Both the position numbers and the translations under genes were made by a program. A model generated the notes under the pieces. It was given only the letters and a program-made list of their open reading frames with translations, had not been told where the DNA came from and ran no database searches. Positions 44,885 to 57,009 of a DNA stretch of 64,000 nucleotides are shown here, one piece after another. Within the stretch, counting starts at the first letter, position 1, and each line of letters opens with the position of its first letter. This stretch comes from Emydura subglobosa. Taxonomy: Eukaryota > Chordata > Testudines > Chelidae. Location of the stretch: positions 72,892,890 through 72,956,889 of the forward strand of contig ML679961.1 of the NCBI GenBank assembly GCA_007922225.1. Reading direction: 5' to 3'.

Positions 44885-45860
44885 GGAGTTGATGGCCAGC
44901 CCTATAATGGCTCTAGTCATTCCTCCCCAGGAGAACTCGGTCACAATAGGTAAATGTTCGTCCTTTCTGAAGGCCCTCAATTTCAAAGTCCCACAGGGGT
45001 CTCCACTATCAACATTTCTCAAGATCTACAGGAAACCATTGGGAGAGATTGTGAGACTCCGTGGACTTGGCTGCCAACACACAATATGCCAATGACATGA
45101 CCTCTATAACTTATTCTCAACTGATGCAACCATTGCCATTACTAAAATATCAAAATGCATCTAGGAAATTTAACTCTTGGATGGAGAGTAGATGGCTCAA
45201 GCTGAACCCAGGCAAGACTGAAGTGATCATGTTCAAAAAGGGGAAACTCATCAAAGAACTGGCCAAGACATTGTTTCTTCCTTTCATCAAATGTATACAC
45301 ATCCCATTCATCAGAGGGAAGAGATGCCTCCGAGTCCTCTTTGATTTCTCACTATTCTTGACTGACTGGGTAGCTCTATTTTTCAAAAATGTCGTCTTTC
45401 ACCACCAGCTTGCTAGAAAACTTCATCCCTTCCTCTTGAAGGAGGACTTAGCCACAGTAATCTATGTCTTCCTCACTTCCTGGCTGGGTCACTGTAGCTG
45501 AAAAGGAATGTGAAGATGACACATAGGCTCCAGCTAGAACAAAATACAGCTGCCCACATCTCCATGGCTCAAAAGTTAATTGATCATTCCATAGCTACAT
45601 CAAAGACCAAATGTTCATGTATAAACCATCACAACAGCTACACACCTCCTTGGACAATGCAGACCCCTGGAGGAAGCTTGTGAGAGCTGGGGACAAACCA
45701 TTCTCTGTCAAGGGGATCCAGATATGGAACCATCTTCCAGAGAAGATCAGGCAAATCCAGAGTCTGACCATTTTTAAGAAATGCTGTAAAGCCTTTCTCT
45801 TTTGAAGAAAACCTTTCCACCATAAGTGACACAATTCCAACACGCCCTTTTTATTACCAG
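44885..45860 (+). mobile_element. L2-like LINE reverse transcriptase relic
   Basis: Three pieces of a LINE ORF2 are visible in order. At 44925-45060 (frame starting 44817) is VPQGSPLSTF, a standard non-LTR reverse transcriptase motif before the active site. At 45061-45501 (shifted by one base) the active-site block reads QYANDMTS, so one catalytic aspartate of the usual YADD is changed. WLKLNPGKTEVIMF and a thumb-like region follow. At 45611-45805, in another frame, is GDKPFSVKGIQIWNHLPEKI, the usual C-terminal end of L2-like ORF2. It is at least twice frame-shifted and inactive. L2 is my best guess; a related clade is possible. Confidence 0.82.
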
Positions 45861-47631
45861 CTCTCTACCAATCCCTACAGCCTCCCCTTCCCTGGCAAAA
45901 AAAACATCCTAACCCAAGCAGTATAGTTACTTAAAAGGGAGAGGACTTCATGAAATCCATAATGGTCTTTGTTTTGATTTTACTGGAAAGGCACTCAGAT
46001 ACTGCAATGATGGGTGGCCATTTAAAATTCTGAAGGAAATAAACAAAGAAAAGACTGGTTTATACTTACGTTGATTGATTGACTTTTGTCTGGGTTTTGT
46101 AGGAGAAATACAGAATACTGAACATAATTTTGGGACTTTAAAAACACATATATTCTACAGAAATTGGCCAGATTATTGTTGTAACACTATGTTTACATGA
46201 CACTTTGTATACCCTGCTGCAGGCAGAATCCAGGCAAGTTTGTATGAAGTCATTTGACATTCAAACTGAGCAAATACAACATGGAATCACTGAAAGAAAA
46301 TAAATGTAGACCCTAACAAGGTCATCTTTATGCTTTTGGGGTTTTTTTTGGATGGTCTCCTTATTGGAGTATGGTGTGAATAGTCACTCTATGAAACTGG
46401 CCTACCATTGTTCTGCTGTTGTCTCAGTGATTCCAAATCAAATTTTCAAAGTTTAAAAAAGATTTTATTTCCTAGTGATTTTTTTTTTCAAAGCTGCAAA
46501 ACTCATACTTAGGTTTGGAGAATTGGGATGAATTCTTTACTATTAATGATGATGATACACAAGAAGCAAAGAGGCTATATGCATAACTATGCCTGTTCTG
46601 TTCTTCTATTATGCCCTTATGTGCAAGTGTGCAACTCCATTATACTTCTGTGGTGTGGCACAGGATATATAACTGAGGTTAATTTGGACTTCAGAATCCA
46701 TATCACTGATGATAATGTGTGGAAAGGAAATAATCCATCCTGAGTTTGAGAGTCTCAGTAGAATTTACAGGACTGGCAGTTAGAAAAACATCTTTTTTTA
46801 AATGGTGAGAACAGGGTATTAGTGAGGGCACAGTAACCCCCCAGTAAGCCCCATGGTGCCATATTTACAAGCACTTGTCTCTCAAAAATGAATTCTTTAT
46901 GAATCTGAAGTCTGCTCACCCAAAACTACATAGAGACACAATGAAAGGTCTTAAGAGATATTGGAGATTTAGCTGTTCAGGTGCTAAAAGTCAGGGGAAG
47001 GGTGGAATTGAAATAGTACTGAAAATCATATGAGGAAATGTGAAGTTTTGCTGGGAAAGGAGACACCTGGCTAACTTCAATAAATAAGAATTAATAATCT
47101 CCGGTGTATTAAATTCCTTTTCTAACTCCACTTGTAGAGACTTTGATTCGATCTCCAGTTCTAATGGAACCCACTGTTCCTCATTAAAGTAATAAGAATT
47201 ACTGGAGTAAGGAACTGACTTGACAGCTCGCCTCTTCCCAGCAGTCTTGATGGGAGTTCTCAGAATGGGATTATGTAATAAAGGATAACAGAGAAAAGAC
47301 CCATAGTCCTCTCTATTGGAAATCCTACCATATGGTGCAATCTTTTTTAAGGGTTAAGACTTTTATTGCAGAGGTAAATTAGATAATGATCTTTATTTAC
47401 TTAAGGACTCCTCAGCAAACACACATTTTACAGTAATTTCATCCATAAAAGCTTCAAGTCTAATTAAACATAATGCAGCAAATTGACTTTTATGTCATTC
47501 CAAGTTGTTGTTTTTTTTCTTTTTATGACAAGTTGTTGACATCTAGGAGAGAGAGCCTGGTCCGTCCATGTTGAAAGCTGAGAGTGTGCCAAATGCAGGC
47601 TATGAGAAAAGAAAGCAGAAAACACATCTTT
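45861..47631. other. Unassigned DNA
   Basis: The first bases may include the 3' untranslated end of the LINE relic. Nothing else is recognised. Confidence 0.45.
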
Positions 47632-47645
47632 GTTACCATAGCAAC
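47632..47645. promoter_or_regulatory. Perfect palindromic RFX X-box motif
   Basis: GTTACCATAGCAAC fits the X-box consensus GTNRCC-N(0-3)-RGYAAC bound by RFX factors, with both half sites perfect. A weaker version (GTTGTCATGGCGAT) lies at 48063-48076. No gene promoter is visible nearby, so an enhancer role is only a possibility. Confidence 0.5.
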
Positions 47646-48404
47646 AATAAGGAACTTCTCTCACTTCTATTAACTTAAAAAACCCTAAATCTCTCCCTTG
47701 TTCTCCCACCACTATTTCTGCAATAAATTAGATATAAAACATTTAGCCTTAATAAATTCTACTGTCTTGATTGAACTGACCTAATGCCTTTCTGAAAGTA
47801 TAACATAAAAATCAGTGTTAGCCCAAGGGTATCATAATGATGTTTTTAATTATCCTCAACATCATTTTAATTAATATCTAAATTATCAGGATTTTAAAGG
47901 AAAAAAATCAAAACTCCAATAATCTTAACTATATGTTCTATTTTTCATAACCTCATTCTTTTTTAAAGAAACAAAACCAAAAACCTACACAGCTGGAGCA
48001 GTGTTAATGAGTGTCAGGTCCAGATCAGAGGCACAATGAAATGTGCCATCCAAGGAACATCAGTTGTCATGGCGATAGGATACATTTCTTTATTACAGTC
48101 ATTGCCTTTAAATACAGCAGCCTTTCTTGATTCTACTTTTCTGAACTGATCTCTTTCTCCTTCGCAGAAAGCCAGTGGCTTGCTGAATGCCCTGAAGTTT
48201 ACCACAGGTTATGTGAAGGGCCCCTTACTTTCCTTTGCATGCAATGCTTCCTTTTAGTTCCTATAGGAGTTACATACATAGACTGAGGGGTTGTCTATGG
48301 TCATAGACTGTCTTCTGGTTTTAATTGGTATTTAAAATGTAAAAGGCTTGCAAATCATATTAAAATAAATAAAAATTACAAGTCTTCAAGTGCAAAGAGG
48401 GTAA
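47646..48404. other. Unassigned DNA
   Basis: No exon could be supported. TCTCCTTCGCAG at about 48157-48168 resembles a splice acceptor, but no good donor follows. Confidence 0.4.
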
Positions 48405-48530
48405 AACTCACTCCTGTGCAAATGGCTGACCCAAGGTCTATGCAAAGCTTAAAACTCTGGTTTCAATGTGACATAAGTGTGCATTGGTCTTTACTGATCC
48501 TCTGTACAGGGATGAAATTCACCTGGAACG
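48405..48530. repeat. Short inverted repeat with GTGAAATTCACC-type ends
   Basis: GGGTAAAACTCACTCCTGTG on the left is mirrored by ACAGGGATGAAATTCACC on the right; AAGGTCTATGCAAAGCTTAA lies inside. A decayed copy is at 16555-16680. Confidence 0.5.
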
Positions 48531-49964
48531 ACTATGAATAGGAAACATTAGACCATACACTGCCTCTCTGCAGATCATTTTGAATCAATGACTGCAAATA
48601 TAATCCAAATTAATACTGTACAGACAATCTAGCAGAACTATTTTGATAACATCTGTAGCTAGACCACTAGAGTGTACAATATATCCAAGATCAATAATGG
48701 TTCACCTGAGGACCGTACTTAAAAAAAATAAATAAATATAAATAAAATAAAAATCTCTCTAGCTGCCTCACTTAATTTGCCTGCCAGCTGTGTTTTTGTT
48801 TCTTACATATGTCTAAAAATATCAGATTTATTAGACAAAATTGAATTTGTAAAATCCTCTCTGCACCCCCTTATTGTTTCCTCCTCCTCATTTCTATGGT
48901 TTACCAATTTGCTTAATGTACCGGTCAAAACATGATAAAACATCTATTGGCCCTGGCAGCACTGTCCAGCACCTAGAGATGCAGCTGCCTTCTTTCTGCT
49001 TTAGAAATTATCACCAGTCATTATTGAATGGAATCCAGTTCTGCTTTGCCCTGGTTACATTGACTTGGTAGTGCTGATTGCAATACAAAGTTATTTTTGT
49101 CAGTAAACTAAACAGCTATGATTCAGAAGGAAGGTGGGGAGCATTCACTACAATGGATGTGTAATAAAGTGCTATTTTTTTTTAATAGATTCACTTTTCT
49201 AGCCATAACTGTTTCATGTGCCACATTCTGGGTAATAACATGAAGATTCTATCTTGTAAAACTAAACTTTCTTTCTTTCTTAAGAGAACTATTTACAGAG
49301 ATGCTGCAAGTGCAACTAGCATTCAAACCATGTGAAGGCACACTGACTTCCCGATGCCTCTATTTTATCTCCTCCCTCTATGTTTCATGTAGGCTTTTAC
49401 CTTAACCATATTTGACATTTGTGCTTTTTTTCTGATATCACATAGGCTTCACAGTTATGAACATTTGACTTGCCACACCAGAACAGATTAATGGTCCATC
49501 TACTGAAATATTGACTCCTGCCTCCAGCACTGTCATGACAATTACACATGCCCAGTTTTCCAATGCTGCTTATGAGGAAGAAAAATTGTAGCATAGTGTA
49601 ATGTACCGGCTGTATACGCACCATTGAGCTTTACTGTATGGAATATCAAAGGTATACATGGCTTCTGATCCAGTGACTGCCGCCTAAAGAGGATGTAAGA
49701 CCTACTACTACACAAAATGATGTTCTTCTTTAGCTCAAATGGTAGACAAATGGTCTCTTGAACAAAAGGGCCTCCTGAATTCTGTCTTTCTTGACAGTTG
49801 TCCAGTTTCTACTGTCATGGTATGCAGGATAGCTGATGTCTGTGAACTGCTGTTTTGGTATGGTATCACTACAGTAACTAGATTGGCAATACATTTTCTT
49901 AGCCACTTTTCCTACACCCTCCGTTTGATAAGCTAGGTCTGTTTAAATACTGGTGCTGAGAGGA
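48531..49964. other. Unassigned DNA
   Basis: An A/T simple patch lies at 48721-48757 and a (TTTC)n-like one at 49268-49280. No coding signal. Confidence 0.5.
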
Positions 49965-50230
49965 AGGGTAGTTTGCTGGTTAAGGCTCTGGACTTGATCT
50001 TAAGAGAGCTTGGTTCAGTTTCTGGATCTGCCACAACTTTCTAGGTGAACACTTAAGCTCTCTGTACCTCTATTCCCTATCTGTAAAATGGAGATTAAAA
50101 CTTTGTCTGTTTTTATATTGCAAGTTATTTGGGGAGGGACTGCAGCTTATTATGTGTTGGTAGAATGCTTAGTACCCAGAGCCCAGATTTCAGTTGGGGC
50201 CCAAAGAGCACTATCAGAACCTATATAATG
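49965..50230 (+). mobile_element. MIR-like tRNA-SINE, full length, plus orientation
   Basis: The head has an A-box-like TTTGCTGGTTAAGGCTCTGG and a B-box-like TTGGTTCAGTTTC at about 50010-50023. ATCTGCCACAACTTTCTAGG, CTCTCTGTACCTCTATTCCC and CTGTAAAATGGAGATTAAAA complete the conserved centre. The 3' part ends near GTAGAATGCTTAGTACCC. It is the most complete SINE in the window. Confidence 0.8.
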
Positions 50231-50710
50231 GTAGAACCCATATAATGGTCTTACTCCAGAATTCACAGAGGGCCACCAAGTCAGTGGGAAGTCTCCAACC
50301 ATTTGGGCATTAGTTGAAATAATACTTTTTGTCTAGACTCATACTCCAGTGACACCTTGCACTAGTATACAGCTTTGTGCTGACTGACAGCTGTGTGGAA
50401 GAGTAACTAGATTCTCCTAAGGGTAAAATAGAACACACCAGCTCAGCACACATTCCCCACTAGTCTCCTACTCTCCATCTCTCATTTGTGGTGCAAGGAG
50501 GAGGTAAGATAGTAAGTCATACACTGAATCTTAGACTTTGTTGCCAAGGGCTCAAATGAAAAGCCTCACAGAATTCCCCAGATCTGCCTGAACAGACACT
50601 GTTGAGAAGGTTTTTTTGTTTTTTTTAATTAATTCCCAGTCTAGTCTTAGCACATGTTATCTCATAACCCAAAATAGGCAGAAGGGTTTTTTTCTCGCCT
50701 CTGGACAGAA
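50231..50710. other. Unassigned DNA
   Basis: Nothing is recognised, apart from a T run at 50611-50618. Confidence 0.5.
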
Positions 50711-51313
50711 ATAGGGCTGGTCAGGAATTTTCAGACAACATTCTGACTTTGACCAACTTTTGCCAAAACATAGGCAAGTTTCCATTAGAAGTCTGGTGGG
50801 GAGGCTGGGTTTCCATATCATGCATGCTGCCCCGAAGCTGGGGACTCTAGGGTTCCATGATTGTTCCACATGACTGTTTCAGTTATATATTTTTTTCCAA
50901 AAGAAATGGGCTCCCTGGGCTTCTCCTGTCTCTTGGAGGACTTCCCAGGCTATTCCTGGGTGAGGCATGGGTAGCCTGTGGAATCCAGAGTTGTGGAGGG
51001 TCCCACACAACAGAGTGGGGACCCTAGAAACCCTAAGAGCTTTGGCTCCAGGTGCTTCCAGTCTCCCTACTGTGGAATCAGGGGTCTAGACCCTGAGAGC
51101 CCCAGATAGACATATGGCTTCCAAGTTTCCTTGGCTCCAATTTCTTTTGGCAAAATGGAATTGAAACAGTTATTTTTTTCTGAATTTCTTTTGTAATTTA
51201 CATTTTGTGAGAAATCTTGAAATTTCTAGTTTTTGTTCTGAGTAAGATATTTTGCGGTGGGAGGAGAGTGTTAGAATTACCCCAGGGAAGTTCTGAGTTT
51301 GAACCAGCTCTAC
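50711..51313. mobile_element. Inverted-repeat family Y, complete copy
   Basis: The left end ATAGGGCTGGTCAGG and the right end TTTGAACCAGCTCTAC are inverted copies of about 15 bp. A/T-rich outer halves (ACCAACTTTTGCCAAAACAT; TTTGGCAAAATGGAATTG) flank a C-rich centre. This gives a 0.6-kb element without a gene, consistent with a non-autonomous DNA transposon. Partial copies are at 38767, 55078 and 63430, and a weak one at 21484. Confidence 0.6.
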
Positions 51314-51344
51314 TCTGAGACATAACTCTTATAACTCAGTTTAT

Positions 51345-52482
51345 ATATTTGATATAGTCTCCCACAGTATGTTTTCCAGCAAGCTGAAAATGTATGGGTT
51401 GGATGAATGGTTTAAAAGGTGGATAGAAAGCTGGCTAGATCATCAGGCTCAATGGGTAGTGGTGATCAGTTCGATGTCTAGGTGGTAGCCAATATCAAAT
51501 GAAGTGCATAGGGGTTGGTCCTGGGGCCAGTTTTGTTCAACATCTTCATTAATAATATGGAGGATGGGGTGGATTGCACCCACAGCAAGTTTGCAGATGA
51601 CACTAAGCTGGGGGGAGTGGTAGATATGCTGAAGGGTAGGGATAGGATACAGAATGACCTAGATAAATTGGAGGATTGGGCCAATAAAAATCTGATGAGG
51701 TTCAACGGAGAGAAGTGCAGAGTCCTGCACTTAGGATGGAAGAATCCCAGGAACTGCTACAGTCTGGAGATCAACTGACTAAGTAGCAGGTCTGCAGAAA
51801 AGGACCTGTGGGTTACAGTGGACAAGAAGCTGGGTATGAGTCAACAATGTACCCTTGTTGCCAAGGAGGCTAACAATATATTGGGGTGCATGCATAGGAG
51901 CATTGCCGGCAGATCGAGGGAAGTAATTATTTCCCTCTATTCGGCACTGGTGAGGCCACACTTGGAGTATTGTGTCCAGTTTTGGGCCCCCCACTACATG
52001 AAGGATGTGGACAAACTGGAGAGAAACCAGTGGAGGGCAACAGAAATGATTAGGAGACTGGAGCACATGACTTATGAGGAGAGGCTGAGGGAACTAGGCT
52101 TGTTTAGTCTGTAGAAGAATGAGGGGGGATTTGATAATGGCCTTCAACTACCTTAAGAGGGGTTCCAAAGAGGATGGTGCTAGGCTGTTCTCAGTGGGCA
52201 GTGGCAGATGACAGAGCAAGAAGTAGTGGTCTCAAGTTGCAATAGGGGACATCTAGGTTGGATATCAAGAAAAACTTTTTCACTAGGAGGGTGGTGAAGC
52301 CCTGGAATGGGTTCTCTGGGAGGTGGTGGAATCTCCATGTTTAGAGGTTTTTAAGGTGGAGCTTGACAAAGCCCTAGCTGGGATGATTTAGTTGGTGTTG
52401 GTCCTGATTTGAGCAGCGGGTTGGACTAGATGACCTCTTGGGGTCCCTACCAACCCTAATCTTCTTTGATTTTTCTATTTAT
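51345..52482 (+). mobile_element. CR1 LINE, 5'-truncated, plus strand (copy C)
   Basis: It starts within the reverse transcriptase (GATATAGTCTCCCACAGTAT) and runs to a CR1 3' end (GGTTGGACTAGATGACCTCT, then a decayed octamer tail). Frames 51515-51778 and 51818-52114 are in the same phase, separated by one stop. They carry [12 protein letters not shown], the intact catalytic block [12 protein letters not shown], then [14 protein letters not shown] and [12 protein letters not shown]. It is the best-preserved CR1 coding stretch in the window, but the missing 5' part and the stops make it inactive. Confidence 0.95.
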
Positions 52483-53240
52483 CTAGGGTAGAAGGGACAC
52501 TCATGTTGTGAACAAAGTATTATATTGGCACTGACAACCTCATAAAAGTAGCACTTGAAGCTCAGTAGTCGGGGAGAGGTAACAGAGTATAGAACTAAAT
52601 GTAAAATAAATGCATCCTAAGTTATTTTGTTTGATAAAAGGGAAGATGACACTGTCTGGTTCTACTGTATCTCTGTGATAGGGGGCTCAGAGGGACAGGC
52701 AGCTTAGTGGTCAGCACACCTTCCTGCCCCTCTTTCAAGGCAGTAATGAAATCCATTCCTGACCTTAAGCCAGGAATCTTCTGCTTTCCACCTGTATCTT
52801 GGCCTCAGCCCTTAAAGGAGTGCAGCAAGGGGGTCTGGGCACTCCATCTCGCCTGGAAGCGACACAGACAGGGTCCTATCTGCAATAAGGCCGAATTTGC
52901 TTACCTGGGCTACTTCCTACCAACAGGTGTCGTCAGTTTGGGGTGTGACATCTGTAATCCAAATAGTCAGTCTCTCAACGAAAAAGAGTCGATAGGAGCA
53001 AGGCCCTGCAGGTTCTCAAAGGGAATGGTGGTTAGAAAAGGCCCTGCCTCTGGTCCTCTCTCTCAGCCTCAACCTTCCATTTAGCTTCCTAGAGAAGGAT
53101 TCCTCTCTCCTGCAGCCTATTTACCACACTTTGCCTGGGCTTCTGAGCTACTTTTAACCCACTCCTCACCCACAGCTGAAGCGTGCTTGACAAGCCCAGA
53201 GTGGTATCGTCTTTGAACTCCTCTGGGCCCAGTGTGAGGT
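52483..53240. other. Unassigned, C-rich right part
   Basis: A frame of 125 codons at 52707-53084 (plus) has no recognisable domain and no exon-like borders. The C/T-rich composition and words such as CAGCCCTTAAAGGAGTGCAG suggest a retroelement or LTR fragment, but I cannot support a family. Confidence 0.3.
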
Positions 53241-55077
53241 TAGATATACCCCACCACAACCTCTATATATCTATGCTTTACAATATATAGATTTTGCTGA
53301 TGAAGGAAGATACAAATTATGTACTGAATATATCAACAATTCCTTATAACACCGTTTACTTAAATTGCAAAAGTTTTAAAAATGTAATGTACTTTCCATT
53401 ATATTTGCCTTTTGTTTACCTTTTTCCTATCCTGCAGATTGGACAATAAGGTTAGATGGGACAATGTCACTTTTTAAAAAAAATTGAGTCTCCACTCTCT
53501 ATGCTAAGTTTATATTGAGCTGACTCCATTAACTACAATAGACTTAGCTTAGCCCAAAATCAGAGTAACACACTCTTCAATATGTCCTTCATTTCTTGCC
53601 TATTTCACTTTCTGGTTCTCATGTACTAGCCTGTCAGTGGTGATGGTTGAGTTCACAACACTGTAGGGAATAGCTGAATACAGGAAAGAAAATTTAAAAA
53701 ACAAAACAACAAAAAACATTTTCTGTGCACACAAGGTTTAGTTAATATTAGATCTTTGTTCATACACATTGGAATTATTTTCCCTCTTGATAGTTATTAA
53801 AAATGGAAGGTGTAAATGTCCTTTGAAAAACCTATATTTGGCAGTTGCAGCCACCTTCATCAATATTCTTTGCAATATTGCCCGTTCTAAGAAATACAAT
53901 ATTTCAAACTCAATGAGCACACAGTTCTGAAAGACACGAGTACATTTGTCTTTTACTTGAACTGATGTTTTTTCTTAGATGAATTTATTTCAATTCAAAC
54001 ACAGGGCTGAAGTTACTATGGTTTTAGCAGAATATACTGTATTCAGATGTTTCCTTTCTGTGTATCATCATCAGAATTCTTCTGCTGCATCTTTCTCTGT
54101 CTACTGCACCAGATTTTGTTATGTTCCGTTTGTCCTTTTAGAGGCTATCATTGCCTTATGTGGATAAGTCTTTGTAGTCATTGGGTAACAGCATGACTTT
54201 TACAGTGTGTCTCCCTGTAACAACAGTCAATTTCATATTTCTTGGAAAATAGTTTATAAATGTGAAACATGATTAAATATTACATATTAGCAAAATGTAC
54301 ATACAGTTAGAATCTGCATTCTCTGTAGATAGACTAAACATGAACATAGTTCTTGAAGCCTCATAGCTGGGGGACATGTTTGTTTTTGTTTGTTTGTTTG
54401 TTTGTTTTTCTCTTTTTAAGAAGTGAAGGACATAGGAATACATATCCCCAGTCAGGCTGTAGTTTAATTACATGTCTCAGCTTCAAAAACTAGGCTGATT
54501 TTTCCCTCTGATTCTTCTCCATGAAGAGATGGATGGAGCATCTCCGATAGTATTCCTGTGGAATTGTTTTCCCTTTCAAAACTGAAATGAAAACTCCTTA
54601 CTCCATTGAAGTGACAGAATGATGAATAGTCACAGCATTGCACCCATGGCCCTCAGTCAGCCTTGTGTAACAACTCCTTATAACCCTAGATAGTAAGGGC
54701 TGAAGAGATCTCCCCTACTGGAGGAGTATTTTCCTCTATATTAGAGTTTTACATTTGTTAAATCCTGCTTAATCCCAGTGATGATGTTTTCTCATCTACT
54801 TCCCATCCAGGGCATTCCAATATTTGATACCCATCTGTGACAGTCCTAAGGCAGAGCATTTCAACTGTGGTTCCTCAGCTGGGGCATTTTAGGTAGTCAG
54901 AATAAAAATACTCAGTGCCATAGGTTAGTTTAACATTCTCATCTTTTGCACACAGTTCACACATCACTAAAGTCTCCCTATCGGGTCAGATGGAGGTCAT
55001 CTAATTTGAGCAGCTGACAAAGGTGGATGTTCCACAACTTTCATAGATTTGTCTTCTATTGTCTTCATAGAAGTCTA
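53241..55077. other. Unassigned AT-rich DNA with (TTTG)n
   Basis: A (TTTG)n-like microsatellite lies at 54379-54409. No other feature is seen. Confidence 0.5.
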
Positions 55078-55280
55078 GGATAGATCTGGTCAGAAGAATT
55101 TTGATGGAATAGTTTTCTTTGAAAAATGTATTTCAGTCCAAATTTACACACTTAGAAAAACTAGGTCTATTTGAAATTCCGTTTTGTATTTTTTTAAAAA
55201 AGAAAAAAAGTGGGGTGAAAAGTTCAAACAATGTCAAAACATCCTGCTTCAACATTTTCAGAATGAAAAGTTTCAATTCC
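55078..55280. repeat. Inverted-repeat family Y, left-half copy
   Basis: GATAGATCTGGTCAGAAG is a slightly changed left terminus. GAAAAATGTATTTCAGTCC and GAATGAAAAGTTTCAATTCC follow the A/T-rich half. An old GGCC-type repeat (TTGAAAATTTTACCCTA) follows at 55310-55400. Confidence 0.45.
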
Positions 55281-55400
55281 CCACCCCACTCCTTTTCCTA
55301 ACATTTTTGAAAATGCGTGACTTAGGAGTCTCTCATTGAAAATTAATGGGATTCAGGATCCTCAGTCACTGAGGCACTTTTGAAAATTTTACCCTAGATC

Positions 55401-56849
55401 TTTTTCAGTTGGTAATTCCTATTAATATCTCTTTCTTTTTCCACAAGCTTTTTATAAAAATGCTGTTTTTCATAGCTCAGAGAGAAGCAGGTTGGTTAAA
55501 ATGTCTTGTGACAGACACACAATCAGTAGATACACTGCTGACCTGACGCGTCACAAAGCACTCCCTGGTAATGGTGTCTGTTTTCCTTCTCATGCTTGTG
55601 CATATGTAAACAAGAAAAGTTAATTAACCGGAAAGCTAAACATTAGGAAGCAAATGGAGTTCTGAAGCAGGTGATTAGATTTAGGAATATATCTTGTACC
55701 TCTCTGATAATGTATAAAACAAACATACACAAACACACAGGCAAGAAAGGTTTGTGAAATGTAGCAAGTCTGTCTTCTGTAAATTGCAGTATATACCTAT
55801 CCTATTGCAAGGCGAGAACATTCACTTAGAGTGTATTAGTGCATACTCCATATGATGAAAAGGTTGGTGACTGAAAAATGTGTAGGAGATAACTGAGAGC
55901 AAAGCAGTGTGGATCTGCTTGATACCAGGATTGAGGAAATCCTAGAGAGAGTTGCAGGCAGTGGTACTGATGAGTCTGTAAATTGTGTTCTTCCTTCGTT
56001 CCTTTGTTAAAACTATGCCAATACTCCACCAGGGATAGCTGCTTGAAACACACTGTCTTTTTTTAAAAAATGAGATTTAAGCAGAGTTTCTGAATACTTT
56101 AGAGATCTTGAATTGCCTCAGTTGCTTAGTCTTATATCTCCTTCAAAAGATGGCACCTCCAAGAGCACAGTGTCCCTGTCTCAGGGGGAAAATATTCACC
56201 AAAATAGCCAACTTCCTTTTCCACTAGCCATTTCTGTCTGGTTCTTGAGACAGACAATTTTTCAGACCTAAGGTACTTATTTAAATCACAAATTTCCTCA
56301 GGTCACAATAGACTGATAGAACATGTGTGATATTTCGTGAAACTGTGCCGAGGTCAGCAAAAGGCAAGAAGGAAATGAATAAAAGAAAGCCATGAACGTA
56401 CAGCTGTAGCACCAAATGGACACCTGTAACTGGTTGGATGGAAAAAATACAGATCCAGTGAGTCTTTCAGCTGATGAATCCAGATGTATTATGGGAGACT
56501 AGATGCTTCTCTATCCTTTCCATAGAAATGACCCCTTTCATCTCTAGCTCCAAGATGTTGTATTCATTGTATCTTAATTATTTATGTAGTACTTGTCACC
56601 TGTGTATCTAAACACCACAAACATTACAGGTGACTGCTGAATGATTTGGGCCGCCCAGATACTGCTGTGAAGTGCAGTGGTCAAATGTACTGTCTTAATT
56701 TTGGTATGTCCCCCACTAGAAATACTGGGAATACCACAGATAACATGGAGTAGTACAAGCCATGGACTTGATTCTCCTGCTACAGAATATTAGTGTTTCC
56801 CCTTGGGAAATATAAAACCATAGAATAGGGCCTCCAGATTTTTAAAGCA
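55401..56849. other. Unassigned DNA
   Basis: Nothing is recognised with confidence. The part at 56570-56700 may contain a decayed SINE. Confidence 0.4.
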
Positions 56850-57003
56850 CACACTGTAAGTAAGTTTTATTACCTCGTTTCACACACAAAGGAACACAGG
56901 GATCAAACGAGAGCAAGATTTGCACAAGGACACAGAGTGTGTGCAGTAGAGTTAAGACCCAGCTCTTCTGATCCTCAGACTTGTGCCTTAATTCAATGTC
57001 GTG
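56850..57003 (-). mobile_element. MIR-like SINE, minus orientation
   Basis: TTTTATTACCTCGTTTCACA, GCACAAGGACACAGAGTG and AGACCCAGCTCTTCTGATCC are the reverse complement of the SINE centre and B-box region. Confidence 0.6.
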
Positions 57004-57009
57004 ATTCCC

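Noticed and set aside
48169..48230. Possible exon after a pyrimidine-rich stretch and CAG
   Set aside because: A plausible acceptor exists, but no good splice donor follows, and the short peptide matches nothing I know.
55615..55635. Forkhead (TGTAAACA-like) and HNF1-like (GTTAATTAAC) sites
   Set aside because: Such words are frequent by chance in AT-rich DNA and nothing nearby supports an enhancer.
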